NCBI RefSeq assembly: GCF_018449525.1
Contig: NZ_JAAVUS010000006.1
Span: 124,001 to 188,000, forward strand
DNA: 64,000 nucleotides
Source: Bradyrhizobium sp. dw_78
GTDB taxonomy: Bacteria; Pseudomonadota; Alphaproteobacteria; Rhizobiales; Xanthobacteraceae
Reading direction: 5' to 3'
Both the position numbers and the translations under genes were made by a program. Shown here in pieces: positions 42,588-50,075 of this stretch (position 1 is its first letter; each line of letters begins with the position of its first letter). The notes beneath the pieces were generated by a model. The model did not search any database and was not told where the DNA came from. It was given only the letters and a program-made list of their open reading frames with translations.

Positions 42588-42610
42588 GGTGGGGCGGATG
42601 GTGGGGCGGT
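42588..42610 (+). repeat. Right arm-type integrase site pair
   Basis: GGTGGGGCGG (42588-42597) and GGTGGGGCGGT (42600-42610), spaced 12 bases. Same orientation and nearly the same spacing as the pair at 14773-14796. Confidence 0.65.
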
Positions 42611-42635
42611 CAAATTTATAAGGCCATAATCACGG

Positions 42636-42664
42636 GAAAAAAGTAGAGCGCGGCTGGCATCACC
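42636..42664. repeat. attR core (29-bp direct repeat)
   Basis: Identical to 14601-14629. Here the core also forms the loop, one arm and the T-tract of an intrinsic terminator reading on the minus strand. Confidence 0.88.
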
Positions 42665-42679
42665 ACAGCCGCGCCCTAC
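42637..42679 (-). terminator. Intrinsic terminator containing the att core
   Basis: On the minus strand the stem GTAGGGCGCGGCTG (42679-42666) pairs with 42656-42643 with one mismatch, followed by TTTTTT (42642-42637). It ends a leftward transcript from host DNA right of the element. Integration at the core leaves the terminator whole because the element carries the distal arm and T-tract. Confidence 0.75.
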
Positions 42680-42687
42680 ATCGCCGG

Positions 42688-42819
42688 TCAATGGGGCAGG
42701 GGGGAATAACCGGCTGCCGGGATGACGCGCAGCTCCCCGGGATCGTTCCCTCGCTGACGCAAATTATTTTTGTACACGCCTAAGTGATAGCCGCCGCAGA
42801 GAACCCCGCCATCCCGCAC
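42688..42819 (-). CDS. Possible 43-residue protein or small RNA before the terminator
   Basis: A GTG-started frame of 43 codons (VRDGGVLCGGYHLGVYKNNL, then RQRGNDPGELRVIPAAGYSP) stops eight bases before the intrinsic terminator. The tight spacing and ordered composition argue for a small gene; an untranslated small RNA ending at the same terminator is equally possible. It was too short for routine gene calling. Confidence 0.35.
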   Translation of the reverse strand: MRDGGVLCGGYHLGVYKNNLRQRGNDPGELRVIPAAGYSPLPH

Positions 42820-42825
42820 CGCGTT
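42800..42825 (+). promoter_or_regulatory. Near-consensus EcfG promoter
   Basis: AGAAC (42800-42804) and CGTT (42822-42825) are 17 bases apart, one base off the EcfG consensus, 55 bases before the next plus-strand gene. Confidence 0.4.
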
Positions 42826-42879
42826 ATCCCGCTGATCGCCAAATATTGTCGATTGCCAAGGGGCGAGGGATGAATAGTC

Positions 42880-43284
42880 ATGTCGCAGCTATCCAAGGGA
42901 ATTTGTGGTTCGATTGCTCTTTCGCTGACATTTAGCGCAATTAGCGCGATTCAATTTGCGTCCGGTCGCGATCTCAGCCAATCCGAATCATCGGCCGAAC
43001 TTAGTCCGGCCGCCGGCATCAATCGCGCGACGAAAACCGACCGCGCCATGCGCGTGCCGGTATCTGCGATGCGGACACAGACGATTTCGCTGCGGCTGAA
43101 CGGCCTTTCCGATACGTCGGTGCTGGTTCGTTGGCCGATCGCTGGCGACGCGCATGGCCTCTCCCCGGGTCCCGCCGCCCTGACCAGGTCCGGCGGCGAC
43201 AAGCCGGTGGTCGCTTGCGAGCCGGTGGTCAGCGTCCTGACCGAGGTCGCCAAGCAGCTTCAGCCCGGCCGCTGCGTGACCTGA
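42880..43284 (+). CDS. Exported hypothetical protein
   Basis: A 134-residue protein with a hydrophobic signal-like start (ICGSIALSLTFSAISAIQFA) and a polar remainder. The C terminus CEPVVSVLTEVAKQLQPGRC has two cysteines that may form a disulfide, a pattern I associate with small exported Bradyrhizobium proteins. It is the first host protein gene after the island. A near-consensus stress promoter lies upstream. Confidence 0.7.
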   Translation: MSQLSKGICGSIALSLTFSAISAIQFASGRDLSQSESSAELSPAAGINRATKTDRAMRVPVSAMRTQTISLRLNGLSDTSVLVRWPIAGDAHGLSPGPAALTRSGGDKPVVACEPVVSVLTEVAKQLQPGRCVT

Positions 43285-43305
43285 GCGATCAGGAGTTCTG
43301 AATGA

Positions 43306-43749
43306 TCAGGCCTTCGGCGCTTCGTCATCCGAAGCGCGCGCGTTGCCGCGGCCGGCCATCAATCCCAGCGCCAGTCCGCCGACGGCCAAAAGTGGAACAA
43401 GCCTCCTGATGCCAACCGCCCGCACCACCTGGATGGCCGCCGCCACCAGCATCGGGTCGGCCAGCGGCGAGCGCGTCGCGGATTTCGCGGCCTCGGCGGC
43501 CCGAGCCCTGATCCGGCTTTTGCGCGCCATGTAATAACCTGCCGTGATCAGCGCGATCACGAAGAAGATGGCCGCGCCCGTCAGGCAGGCTTCGACCGGG
43601 CCATATCTCTGAAGCACGATGATAAAGGCCGCCGCGCACAGAAAACATATCACGACCAGCAAGGCCGCCGCCGCCATCGCGGCGAGCGATGTCAGCCGTA
43701 TCGCCGTGCCCGCCGCTTGCTTGAAATCATCGATCATGCGCTGAAACAT
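43306..43749 (-). CDS. Holin-like/DUF-type membrane protein
   Basis: A 147-residue membrane protein. ATG 43749 (MFQRMIDDFKQAAGTAIRLT) is followed by two strong helices (AAALLVVICFLCAAAFIIVL and TGAAIFFVIALITAGYYMAR), a basic stretch and a third hydrophobic segment (LLAVGGLALGLMAG). Similar proteins (phage holin superfamily III-like or DUF1469 type) pair with DUF883 proteins, as here. It lies 155 bases downstream of the DUF883 gene in the same direction and is probably stress-induced with it. Confidence 0.75.
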   Translation of the reverse strand: MFQRMIDDFKQAAGTAIRLTSLAAMAAAALLVVICFLCAAAFIIVLQRYGPVEACLTGAAIFFVIALITAGYYMARKSRIRARAAEAAKSATRSPLADPMLVAAAIQVVRAVGIRRLVPLLAVGGLALGLMAGRGNARASDDEAPKA

Positions 43750-43904
43750 CGCAGGCCCCGGTGTAAAGGTGCAAATGATATTGGAAAACAGGACGGCTGC
43801 GCCGTGTGCGCCGCCGCTCGAATCAGGCAATCGACTGCGAGGGTGCGGTCATCGGCCGCACATTTTCGGTTCGGTTACTTGCGCCATCTCTGCTTGCGGC
43901 GTGT

Positions 43905-44279
43905 TTATTTGCGCCATGTCGCGCCGATCAAAAAGCCGATCCCAAGCGCCAGGCCTATGGTTGCGAGCGGGCGCTGCGCGACGACATCTTCCAGCGTTTC
44001 CTCGATCGAATGCGCCGCATCTTGAGCTGCGCCCATCACGGTGGCGCCGCGCTCGGACATATCATCGACCGCCGCATCGACATTGGCTCGGGCCTGCTTG
44101 TAACCGCGGCGCGCCTGCTTGCCGGCCGTGCCGGCGAAGCTGTTGAGTACTTCTGTGATCTGGTCGGCCAAGGCGGCGATATCGTTTTTCACGGCTGTGA
44201 CATCCTTTTCGAGGCGTTCATAAGTTGCTTTATCCGTCATGTTTTTCATTCCGATTTCGCCATCCGTACTCGACATCAA
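43905..44279 (-). CDS. DUF883 (ElaB/YqjD-type) membrane-anchored protein
   Basis: A protein of up to 124 residues of the DUF883 family: a long amphipathic, coiled-coil-like region (ERLEKDVTAVKNDIAALADQ, VDAAVDDMSERGATVMG) and a C-terminal membrane anchor (PLATIGLALGIGFLIGATWR). Relatives ElaB and YqjD are stress-induced and bind ribosomes at the inner membrane. Several ATGs near the start (44279, 44276, 44249, 44240) are possible. An exact EcfG promoter lies 34 bases upstream. Confidence 0.88.
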   Translation of the reverse strand: MMSSTDGEIGMKNMTDKATYERLEKDVTAVKNDIAALADQITEVLNSFAGTAGKQARRGYKQARANVDAAVDDMSERGATVMGAAQDAAHSIEETLEDVVAQRPLATIGLALGIGFLIGATWRK

Positions 44280-44312
44280 AAGCTCCTGGAGATTGAAGAT
44301 AGACTATGGAAA

Positions 44313-44337
44313 AACGCGCCGGATTCCCGGAAGTTCC
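44313..44337 (-). promoter_or_regulatory. EcfG promoter of the DUF883 operon
   Basis: On the minus strand GGAAC (44333-44337), 16 bases, then CGTT (44313-44316): an exact match to the EcfG consensus, 34 bases from the first DUF883 start codon. Confidence 0.85.
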
Positions 44338-44355
44338 TTGGCCGCGAGGTCCGGA

Positions 44356-45531
44356 TCAATCCGCTGGAAATTGCGGCGCATCCACCGGCATCAGATGCTC
44401 TTTGAGAATGAGCGCCACGATCAAAAGCGGCGATGACAGGAAGCCGCCCATCGGCCCCCACAGCCATGTCCAGAACGCCAGCGCCATGAACACCGCGAGC
44501 GCGTTCAGCGCGAGCCGGCGGCCGATGATGGTCGGCGTGACGAAATGGCCTTCCATGAAGGCGATTCCGGCAAAGGCGAGCGGCGCGATCAGCCCGGCGC
44601 CGATCGTCGGAAACGCCATGACGCCGACCGCCGTCAGGATCACGAACGTCGCGACCGGCCCGATGATCGGGAGGAAATTCAACGTGGCGGCAAGTGCGCC
44701 AAGTCCCGCCGGGTTGGGCATTCCCGTGAGCGCGCAGACCAGGCCGGTTGCGATGCCGACCCCGGTGTTGATCATCGTCACGGTCAGGAGATAGCTGCCG
44801 AGCTGCACCTCGATTGCGTTGAGGATGCGCAGCATCCGCAGCCGGTCCTCCTGACCGCCGAACGTCATGATCAGCGTGCGCCGCAGATCCTTCCAGCTCG
44901 CGATGAACAACACCAGCGTCGCGCAGAACAGCAGAAATTCCGTGAGCGTCGGCGACAGAAATTCCAGCGTCGGCTGAACCCATTCGATCTTCGGCAACTG
45001 AAACGGGGTCAGCGTCGGTGCCGCGCCAACCATGTTCTGCAGGTCCTGCCAGAGCGCCAGCGGGCGATCGAACAAATGAAGCTTGTCCCTTAGCCGCGTG
45101 GCCAGTTCAGGCAGCCGCGTGCTCCATTCCATCAGCGGGGAGGAAATCAAGCCCACCATGAAGGTCACGGCTGCTGCGACGGCGCTGACGATCACGACGG
45201 CGCCGACGGAACGCGGAATTCGGTATCGCTCGAGGAAGCTTGCGGCCGGCGACAGCATGGTGCCGACCACGAACGCCATCACGACCGGAAGAAAGAACGC
45301 CTTGGCGACGTAAAGCACCGCGATGACACAAATGACGAGGAGCACGGCGAGCGAAAACGCAACGAGATCGGCACGGTGGATAACAGGCGACAAAGCGCCT
45401 TTGCTGTCGGGAGCGGGAGTGCTTGTCCGCTTGTCGGAGAGAAAACGTCCACTGGAAGGGACACGACTGGGAAGGACACGCACGAGGGTTCTCCTTCCCT
45501 CGATCGAGGGCGCTGCAGCCGGCACGCGCAT
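44356..45531 (-). CDS. AI-2E family transporter (putative permease)
   Basis: A polytopic inner-membrane protein of the AI-2E/PerM family, about 391 residues from ATG 45531. Helices in the first 130 residues (LLVICVIAVLYVAKAFFLPV, VMAFVVGTMLSPAASFLE) and the family core at the C terminus: TGMPNPAGLGALAATLNFLP, IGPVATFVILTAVGVMAF, EGHFVTPTIIGRRLALNALA. Substrates vary (autoinducer-2, cations, small organics). The frame is open upstream to 45696 but without membrane character. GGAAC with a poorer -10 lies upstream, so stress control is possible but unproven. Confidence 0.88.
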   Translation of the reverse strand: MRVPAAAPSIEGRRTLVRVLPSRVPSSGRFLSDKRTSTPAPDSKGALSPVIHRADLVAFSLAVLLVICVIAVLYVAKAFFLPVVMAFVVGTMLSPAASFLERYRIPRSVGAVVIVSAVAAAVTFMVGLISSPLMEWSTRLPELATRLRDKLHLFDRPLALWQDLQNMVGAAPTLTPFQLPKIEWVQPTLEFLSPTLTEFLLFCATLVLFIASWKDLRRTLIMTFGGQEDRLRMLRILNAIEVQLGSYLLTVTMINTGVGIATGLVCALTGMPNPAGLGALAATLNFLPIIGPVATFVILTAVGVMAFPTIGAGLIAPLAFAGIAFMEGHFVTPTIIGRRLALNALAVFMALAFWTWLWGPMGGFLSSPLLIVALILKEHLMPVDAPQFPAD

Positions 45532-45639
45532 ATTGCGAAAGCCTGCGCCTCCCTCCAATCCGCAAGCGCGCGGAAGGTTCCGTCGCAGAGACGTGAAGCC
45601 ATTTATGCTTGACAGGGGGGTGTTACGAATCGCCGCGGG

Positions 45640-45665
45640 GGAACTGTGAGGGGCCGGTGCGCGTT
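45640..45665 (+). promoter_or_regulatory. EcfG promoter of the L,D-transpeptidase gene
   Basis: GGAAC (45640-45644), 17 bases, CGTT (45662-45665): exact consensus, 49 bases before the ATG at 45714. Confidence 0.85.
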
Positions 45666-45713
45666 TGTTGGGTCTGTGCATCGGCGTGATGCACATCCGT
45701 TCAGGGGCGTCTC

Positions 45714-46511
45714 ATGACACAGCCATTATTTGCAGCCACTCGCAGGACGTCGGTCCGCGCGGCCGGTATGTTCGTCTTTGCCGGCACGTTGTTGCTATCG
45801 CCTCTTGCCGGTACGGCAAACGCGCAGGCGCTCGGCTATTCGGCCGCGCCGCAGCCGGCATTTTCGTCAGACAACATCATGGCACCCGATCAGCCGGCGC
45901 TGACCGATGACGGCGATGGCGGAGCGGCAAACGTTCTGCCCGAGCGGCTGCGGCGCGCGATCGTCAATCTCGACACCCGCGAAGCGCCCGGCACCGTCAT
46001 CATCGATACCGGCGACACCACGCTCTATTACGTGCTCGGTCACGGCCAGGCCATTCGATATGGCATCGGCGTCGGCCGCCAGGGCTTTACCTGGTCCGGC
46101 ACGCAGACGATCTCGCGCAAGGCGGAGTGGCCGGATTGGCGTCCGCCGGCTGAAATGATTGCGCGCCAGCCTTATCTGCCGCGCTTTATGGCCGGCGGTC
46201 GCGGCAATCCGCTCGGCGCACGCGCCATGTATCTCGGTGCCAGCGAATATCGCATTCACGGCACCAACGATCCCTCGACTATCGGCAAGTTCGTCTCCAG
46301 CGGTTGTGTTCGTCTGACCAACGAAGATGTCGAGGATCTTTTCAGCCGCGTCGGAGTCGGCGCCAGGGTCGTGGTGCTGCCGAAGAACGGGCCGCATATC
46401 GAGGCGAGGGCGGCGATGCCGGATCGTGCCGCCACCGTTGCGCGTCCCGTGGTAACCAGGCTGCCATCGGGCCGCGAGGCGATGAACCTTGCGGTCTCGC
46501 CGGTTGATTGA
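45714..46511 (+). CDS. L,D-transpeptidase (YkuD domain)
   Basis: A 265-residue exported enzyme that makes 3-3 peptidoglycan cross-links or links proteins to the wall. A signal peptide (AAGMFVFAGTLLLSPLAGTA, cleaved near NAQA) precedes the YkuD domain at about 90-225. The catalytic motif HGTND...SSGCVRLTNEDVEDLF is intact, with C198 as nucleophile. A Pro/Ala-rich tail follows. The exact EcfG promoter upstream places wall remodelling in the general stress response. Confidence 0.95.
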   Translation: MTQPLFAATRRTSVRAAGMFVFAGTLLLSPLAGTANAQALGYSAAPQPAFSSDNIMAPDQPALTDDGDGGAANVLPERLRRAIVNLDTREAPGTVIIDTGDTTLYYVLGHGQAIRYGIGVGRQGFTWSGTQTISRKAEWPDWRPPAEMIARQPYLPRFMAGGRGNPLGARAMYLGASEYRIHGTNDPSTIGKFVSSGCVRLTNEDVEDLFSRVGVGARVVVLPKNGPHIEARAAMPDRAATVARPVVTRLPSGREAMNLAVSPVD

Positions 46512-46539
46512 GGCCGGCGACCGGTTTCCGGAGGCGAAC

Positions 46540-47202
46540 ATGCGTAGTCGATCCGAGAAGCGGCTGGGATTTTGGGCGGCGGCTATCGTATGCGGCTTTG
46601 CCGGCATTCTGTGTCCGGCGAGCACCGCGGAAGCCGGGGATTTTTTCTCCGCGTTATTCGATACATTTGGCGGTGGCCAGCCGCATGCGCCCGCGCTTCC
46701 ATTACCCTTCGCCAATGAGGGCAACGGCCGTCCCGCTGTTCCGCAGGGCCAGACACGTTCGCGCTATGCAGGCGGCCAGGCCTATTGCGTGCGCAGCTGC
46801 GATGGGCGCTATTTCCCGATCGTGGGATCCGACAATGAGAGCCGGGCGGCGTCGTGCAACAGCTTCTGCCCGGCGAGCGAAACCAGGGTGGTCTATGGCA
46901 GCAATATCGACGAGGCAGCGACCGAGAGCGGCAAGCCATATTCCGAACTGCCGAATGCCTTTCGCTATCGCAACGAGATCGTTGCGGGCTGCACCTGCAA
47001 CGGCAAGGACCAGTTCGGTCTTGCTCATGTCGACATCGGCAGCGATCCGACATTGCGCAAGGGCGACATCGTCGCCAGCGCTGACGGGCTGATGGCTGTC
47101 CAACGAGATCCGGACAAGCGCGGGGCGGCGCTGAATTTCTCGCGCGTTCCAACATCCGTGCTTGCGAAATACCGGCACGTGCCGGTGGTGGCTCGGGAGT
47201 AG
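46540..47202 (+). CDS. DUF2865 exported protein
   Basis: A 220-residue exported protein. ATG 46540 follows GGAGGCGAAC and starts a signal peptide (LGFWAAAIVCGFAGILCPAS). The mature part contains the DUF2865 pattern: YAGGQAYCVRSCDGRYFPIV, CNSFCPASETRVVYGSNIDE and AGCTCNGKDQFGLAHVDIG, with paired cysteines probably forming disulfides. It follows the L,D-transpeptidase by 28 bases and is likely co-transcribed. DUF2865 genes often neighbour transpeptidases in Rhizobiales; function unknown. Confidence 0.9.
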   Translation: MRSRSEKRLGFWAAAIVCGFAGILCPASTAEAGDFFSALFDTFGGGQPHAPALPLPFANEGNGRPAVPQGQTRSRYAGGQAYCVRSCDGRYFPIVGSDNESRAASCNSFCPASETRVVYGSNIDEAATESGKPYSELPNAFRYRNEIVAGCTCNGKDQFGLAHVDIGSDPTLRKGDIVASADGLMAVQRDPDKRGAALNFSRVPTSVLAKYRHVPVVARE

Positions 47203-47243
47203 CCTTATCGGTTCTGATTCAATCAGAACCGGGCTCTCATGGA
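47203..47243. repeat. Interspersed repeat, copy 4 (hairpin half)
   Basis: CCTTATCGGTTCTGATTC and ATCAGAACCGGGCTCTCATG: only the hairpin half of the repeat. It lies between the convergent DUF2865 and chemoreceptor genes and may end both transcripts. Confidence 0.75.
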
Positions 47244-47251
47244 GCGCCGGG

Positions 47252-49345
47252 TTAAGCCGCGCGGATATTGCCCAGGAACTGCGTCACCTGATCGCCCAGC
47301 GCCTGGCTCTGCGCCTCCAGTGTTTCGGACGCGAGCCTGACGTTCTCTGCGGCTGCCGCCGATGCGTCCGCGTCGGCTTTGACGCCGGTGATGTTGTCGG
47401 AGACGTTCTTGGTGCCCTGCGCGGCATGCTGGGTGCTGCGCGAGATCTCCTGGGTGGCGGTGCCCTGTTGCTGGACCGCGGCCGCGATCGCGGTGGCGAC
47501 CTCGTTCACCTCGCCGATGCTGTTGCCGATGCCCTTGATGGCGTCGACGGCATCGCTGGCCACTTTCTGGATGTCGGCGATCTGCTCCGAAATGTCTTCG
47601 GTGGCCTTGGCGGTCTGGCTCGCCAGCGATTTGACCTCGGATGCCACCACGGCGAAGCCGCGGCCGGCATCGCCGGCTCGGGCGGCTTCGATGGTCGCGT
47701 TCAAGGCCAGCAGATTGGTCTGGGCGGCGATGGAGTTGATCAGGCCGATCACCTCGCCGATACGGCCGGCCGATTTCGCCAGTCCCTGCACCGTGCTGTC
47801 GGTCTCCCGCGCCTGATTGACCGCGCGGCTGGCGATCCCGGCCGCATGGGCCGCCTGCTGGCTGATGTCGTTGATCGAGGCGCTCAGTTCTTCCGAGGCA
47901 GAAGCGACATTCTCGACACTCATCGAGGCCTCGCCGGAAGCTTTTTCCGCGACTTCGACGCGCTCATTGGTCTGACGCGAGACGGTGGACAGGCTCGAGG
48001 ATGTCGTCCGCATCTGGCCGGACGCATCACCGAGCTGTTGCAGCGTCTGGCGCACCTGGTCTTCGAATTTGCCGACAAGGGCCTCGATCGCCCGCTGCCG
48101 GGCAGCCGCACCGGCGTTGCGCTCGCGCTCCTGGGCTTCGATCTTGAGCTTGTCCGCGGCCTGTTGCTTGAAGGTTTCGAGCGCACCGGCCAGCGCGCCG
48201 ATCTCGTCCTGCCGGTCGGCGTAACCGATATCGACCGCGAGATCGCCGGCGGCGACCTTCAGCATCGTATCGCGAATCCCGTGCAGCGGCCTGATGACGC
48301 GGCGACTGACCGCCATCATGCTGACAAACGCCACGCCCAGCGCCCCCGCCAGCAGCACCAGTTGCAGGATCAGCGATTGCTGCGCGGCGGCGATCTGTGA
48401 ATCGGTGTAGGCCTTGGCCTCGTCGAGTGCCTTTTCCGCGAGCTTCACGGCGCTGCTCATGCGTCCGACGATCAGGGGAGTAAAGCTGGTTGCCGGCATT
48501 TCCGGCTTTTCTCCCGTGGCCAATGCATTCACAAGCCGATCGCTGAGCGCCAGAAACTGCGGGTCGAAATAGGCCGCCTTGACCTCGGCAAACGCCGTGG
48601 TGAGGCTCGGCGGCAACTGCATGCCCGAGGCCGAGAGCTCAAGTGCGGACCACGCGGTTTCGGTCCCGCCGATAAGCTTCACATAGTCTTTCTGCTGTTC
48701 CGGCGAAAGCTTGCCGCTGTTGAGCGCGTTGGACAGCATGATCGCGATATCGCCCTTGGTGTAGCGCAGCAACCATGCCGTTTGCTTGATCGCCAGAAGC
48801 TGGTCGACCACCGGATCGTGGTGATTCACCGCCGCCGCAAGTGCCGCGGAAATCTTTTCCAGGTTTGCGATCAGGGCGTTGTTGTTGTCGAAATATTCCT
48901 TGGCCAGCGACGGACGCCGTGACGCCTTGGGCTGGTGGATCTGGTCCCAGGATTCGGTTTGCAGGCCGAACAGGCTCTGGCTCAGCTGCTGCAATTCGGG
49001 AAGCAGCGAAGCCTTGCCCTCGAACTCTGCCTGCGGCAGCACGACAAGCGCTGCCCGCAGCGCCGGAGTCTCGCCATCCCGGAGGCCGCGAAGATATTGT
49101 TCGGTTTCGGCGGATATCGGGACGTCGGCGTTCAAGGAACGAGCGGTCGTGGACCGGTCGGTCCGCAGGTTATGCATGGCCCGGAAGGCGTCCCCCGAAG
49201 CGTCTGCAATGACCGAAATGCGCTTGGCGGCTTGCAACCGCTCCCATGAGTCCCATGCTCCGGAGGCCAAAAGGATGACGACGCCGGCTGCCATGATGGT
49301 CATGACAAACTTTAGCAACGCAGAAACTGTGATGCGATTCAGCAT
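47252..49345 (-). CDS. Methyl-accepting chemotaxis protein
   Basis: A 697-residue chemoreceptor. The first membrane helix is at about residues 8-30 (LLKFVMTIMAAGVVILLAS). A large periplasmic helical domain extends to about 330, the second helix is LILQLVLLAGALGVAFVSMM, then comes a HAMP domain (RRVIRPLHGIRDTMLKVAAG) and the signalling domain with the hairpin tip IGLINSIAAQTNLLALNATI and EAARAGDAGRGFAVVASEV. It ends QFLGNIRAA without a CheR-binding pentapeptide. ATG 49345 was chosen over upstream codons because it starts directly before the helix. Confidence 0.95.
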   Translation of the reverse strand: MLNRITVSALLKFVMTIMAAGVVILLASGAWDSWERLQAAKRISVIADASGDAFRAMHNLRTDRSTTARSLNADVPISAETEQYLRGLRDGETPALRAALVVLPQAEFEGKASLLPELQQLSQSLFGLQTESWDQIHQPKASRRPSLAKEYFDNNNALIANLEKISAALAAAVNHHDPVVDQLLAIKQTAWLLRYTKGDIAIMLSNALNSGKLSPEQQKDYVKLIGGTETAWSALELSASGMQLPPSLTTAFAEVKAAYFDPQFLALSDRLVNALATGEKPEMPATSFTPLIVGRMSSAVKLAEKALDEAKAYTDSQIAAAQQSLILQLVLLAGALGVAFVSMMAVSRRVIRPLHGIRDTMLKVAAGDLAVDIGYADRQDEIGALAGALETFKQQAADKLKIEAQERERNAGAAARQRAIEALVGKFEDQVRQTLQQLGDASGQMRTTSSSLSTVSRQTNERVEVAEKASGEASMSVENVASASEELSASINDISQQAAHAAGIASRAVNQARETDSTVQGLAKSAGRIGEVIGLINSIAAQTNLLALNATIEAARAGDAGRGFAVVASEVKSLASQTAKATEDISEQIADIQKVASDAVDAIKGIGNSIGEVNEVATAIAAAVQQQGTATQEISRSTQHAAQGTKNVSDNITGVKADADASAAAAENVRLASETLEAQSQALGDQVTQFLGNIRAA

Positions 49346-49462
49346 GGGTAGCCCCCGGGTTTGAGTGGTTAATAAGAGCCAAAAAGGTAAATTTTCACTC
49401 CACAACGCTTTATTTATAGGGTCTGGAGGCACTCATCCTTGATGGCTGGTGAATCACTTCGT

Positions 49463-49640
49463 TAAGCTGTGGGGATATTGCCCAGGAACTGCGTCACCTG
49501 ATCGCCCCGAGTCTGGCTCTGCGCCTCCAGCGCTTCGGACGCGAAGCTTGACGTCCGCTGCGGCTGCCGCCGATGCGTCCGCATCGGCTTTTACGCCGGT
49601 GATGTTGTCGGAGAGATTCCTGGTGCCGTGCGCGCGGCTG
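49463..49640 (-). pseudogene. Decayed copy of the chemoreceptor C terminus
   Basis: About 180 bases are roughly 90% identical to the last 60 codons of the chemoreceptor at 47252-49345 (NITGVKADADAS and the GDQVTQFLGNI ending). A one-base insertion near 49548 breaks the frame and nothing of the receptor precedes it. It lies directly upstream of the intact gene, in the same orientation, as a remnant of a tandem copy. Confidence 0.85.
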
Positions 49641-49701
49641 TCATAAAAATATGGACCATTGAAAATAGGGGGTATTTTCTGCGGAAAAAAGTTCCCTGGC
49701 T

Positions 49702-49727
49702 GGAACTGGCCGGGCGTCGCGGGCGTT
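49702..49727 (+). promoter_or_regulatory. EcfG promoter of the small membrane gene
   Basis: GGAAC (49702-49706), 17 bases, CGTT (49724-49727): exact consensus, 51 bases before the ATG at 49778. Confidence 0.85.
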
Positions 49728-49777
49728 AGGAGACCGTCGATCACTAACAACAGGTTAATCGCCTGCTCAGGGGGCCA

Positions 49778-49936
49778 ATGATGATTATCAGCGTACTCAT
49801 CACATTTCTTGTCGTTATTCTCATTCTCTACCTGATCAACATGCTGCCGCTGGACGGCCGCGCCAAGCAGATTTGCCGGGTGGTCGTTATTGTCCTCGGC
49901 GTGATCTCGCTGCTGAAATACATCGCGGTGTTTTAG
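49778..49936 (+). CDS. Thivi_2564-like small membrane protein
   Basis: A 52-residue protein made of two membrane helices (IISVLITFLVVILILYLINM and VVVIVLGVISLLKYIAVF) with the short loop LPLDGRAKQICR, the Thivi_2564 family layout. It is below usual gene-calling cutoffs. CAGGGGGCCA lies before the ATG pair. An exact EcfG promoter upstream makes it a stress gene. Its TAG stop is the first three bases of the interspersed repeat that follows. Related in design to the island protein at 17702-17884. Confidence 0.8.
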   Translation: MMIISVLITFLVVILILYLINMLPLDGRAKQICRVVVIVLGVISLLKYIAVF

Positions 49937-50039
49937 AGCGTTTTCGAGCGAAGTGGATACCGGTTCGCGTGAAGAAAACGCGTCAAAACAAAAATCTGGA
50001 GCCTCGGTTCTGATTCAATCAGAACCGATCATGCTCTAG
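49934..50039 (+). repeat. Interspersed repeat, copy 5 (complete)
   Basis: The 106-base element begins TAGAGCGTTTTCGAGCGAAG and ends with the CGGTTCTGATTCAATCAGAA hairpin and ATGCTCTAG. The termini TAGAGC and GCTCTA are inverted. It is the reference copy for the other four in this window. Confidence 0.85.
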
Positions 50040-50075
50040 CGAACCGAGCGCGTGAGGGCAGCGTTATTCCACAGC

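Larger units (their letters stand above)
14601..42664. mobile_element. 28-kb integrative element with phage-like cargo
   Basis: The element is bounded by a 29-bp exact direct repeat (14601-14629 and 42636-42664). The tyrosine recombinase gene lies 168 bases inside the left end, and paired GGTGGGGCGG repeats occur inside both ends. Cargo includes an Xre repressor with operators, podovirus-like ejection proteins, a primase-helicase, excisionase-like HTH proteins and a serine recombinase. Gene density is lower, and base composition locally more AT-rich, than in the flanks. It separates the stress regulators at 10.4-14.2 kb from stress-promoter genes at 44-50 kb. It may be a prophage remnant, a phage satellite or a genomic island; no conjugation genes are seen. 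Confidence 0.88.

Noticed and set aside
45532..45570. GGAAC upstream of the AI-2E transporter as an EcfG promoter
   Set aside because: At 16-17 base spacing the -10 reads GATT, two changes from CGTT; too weak beside the four exact matches.
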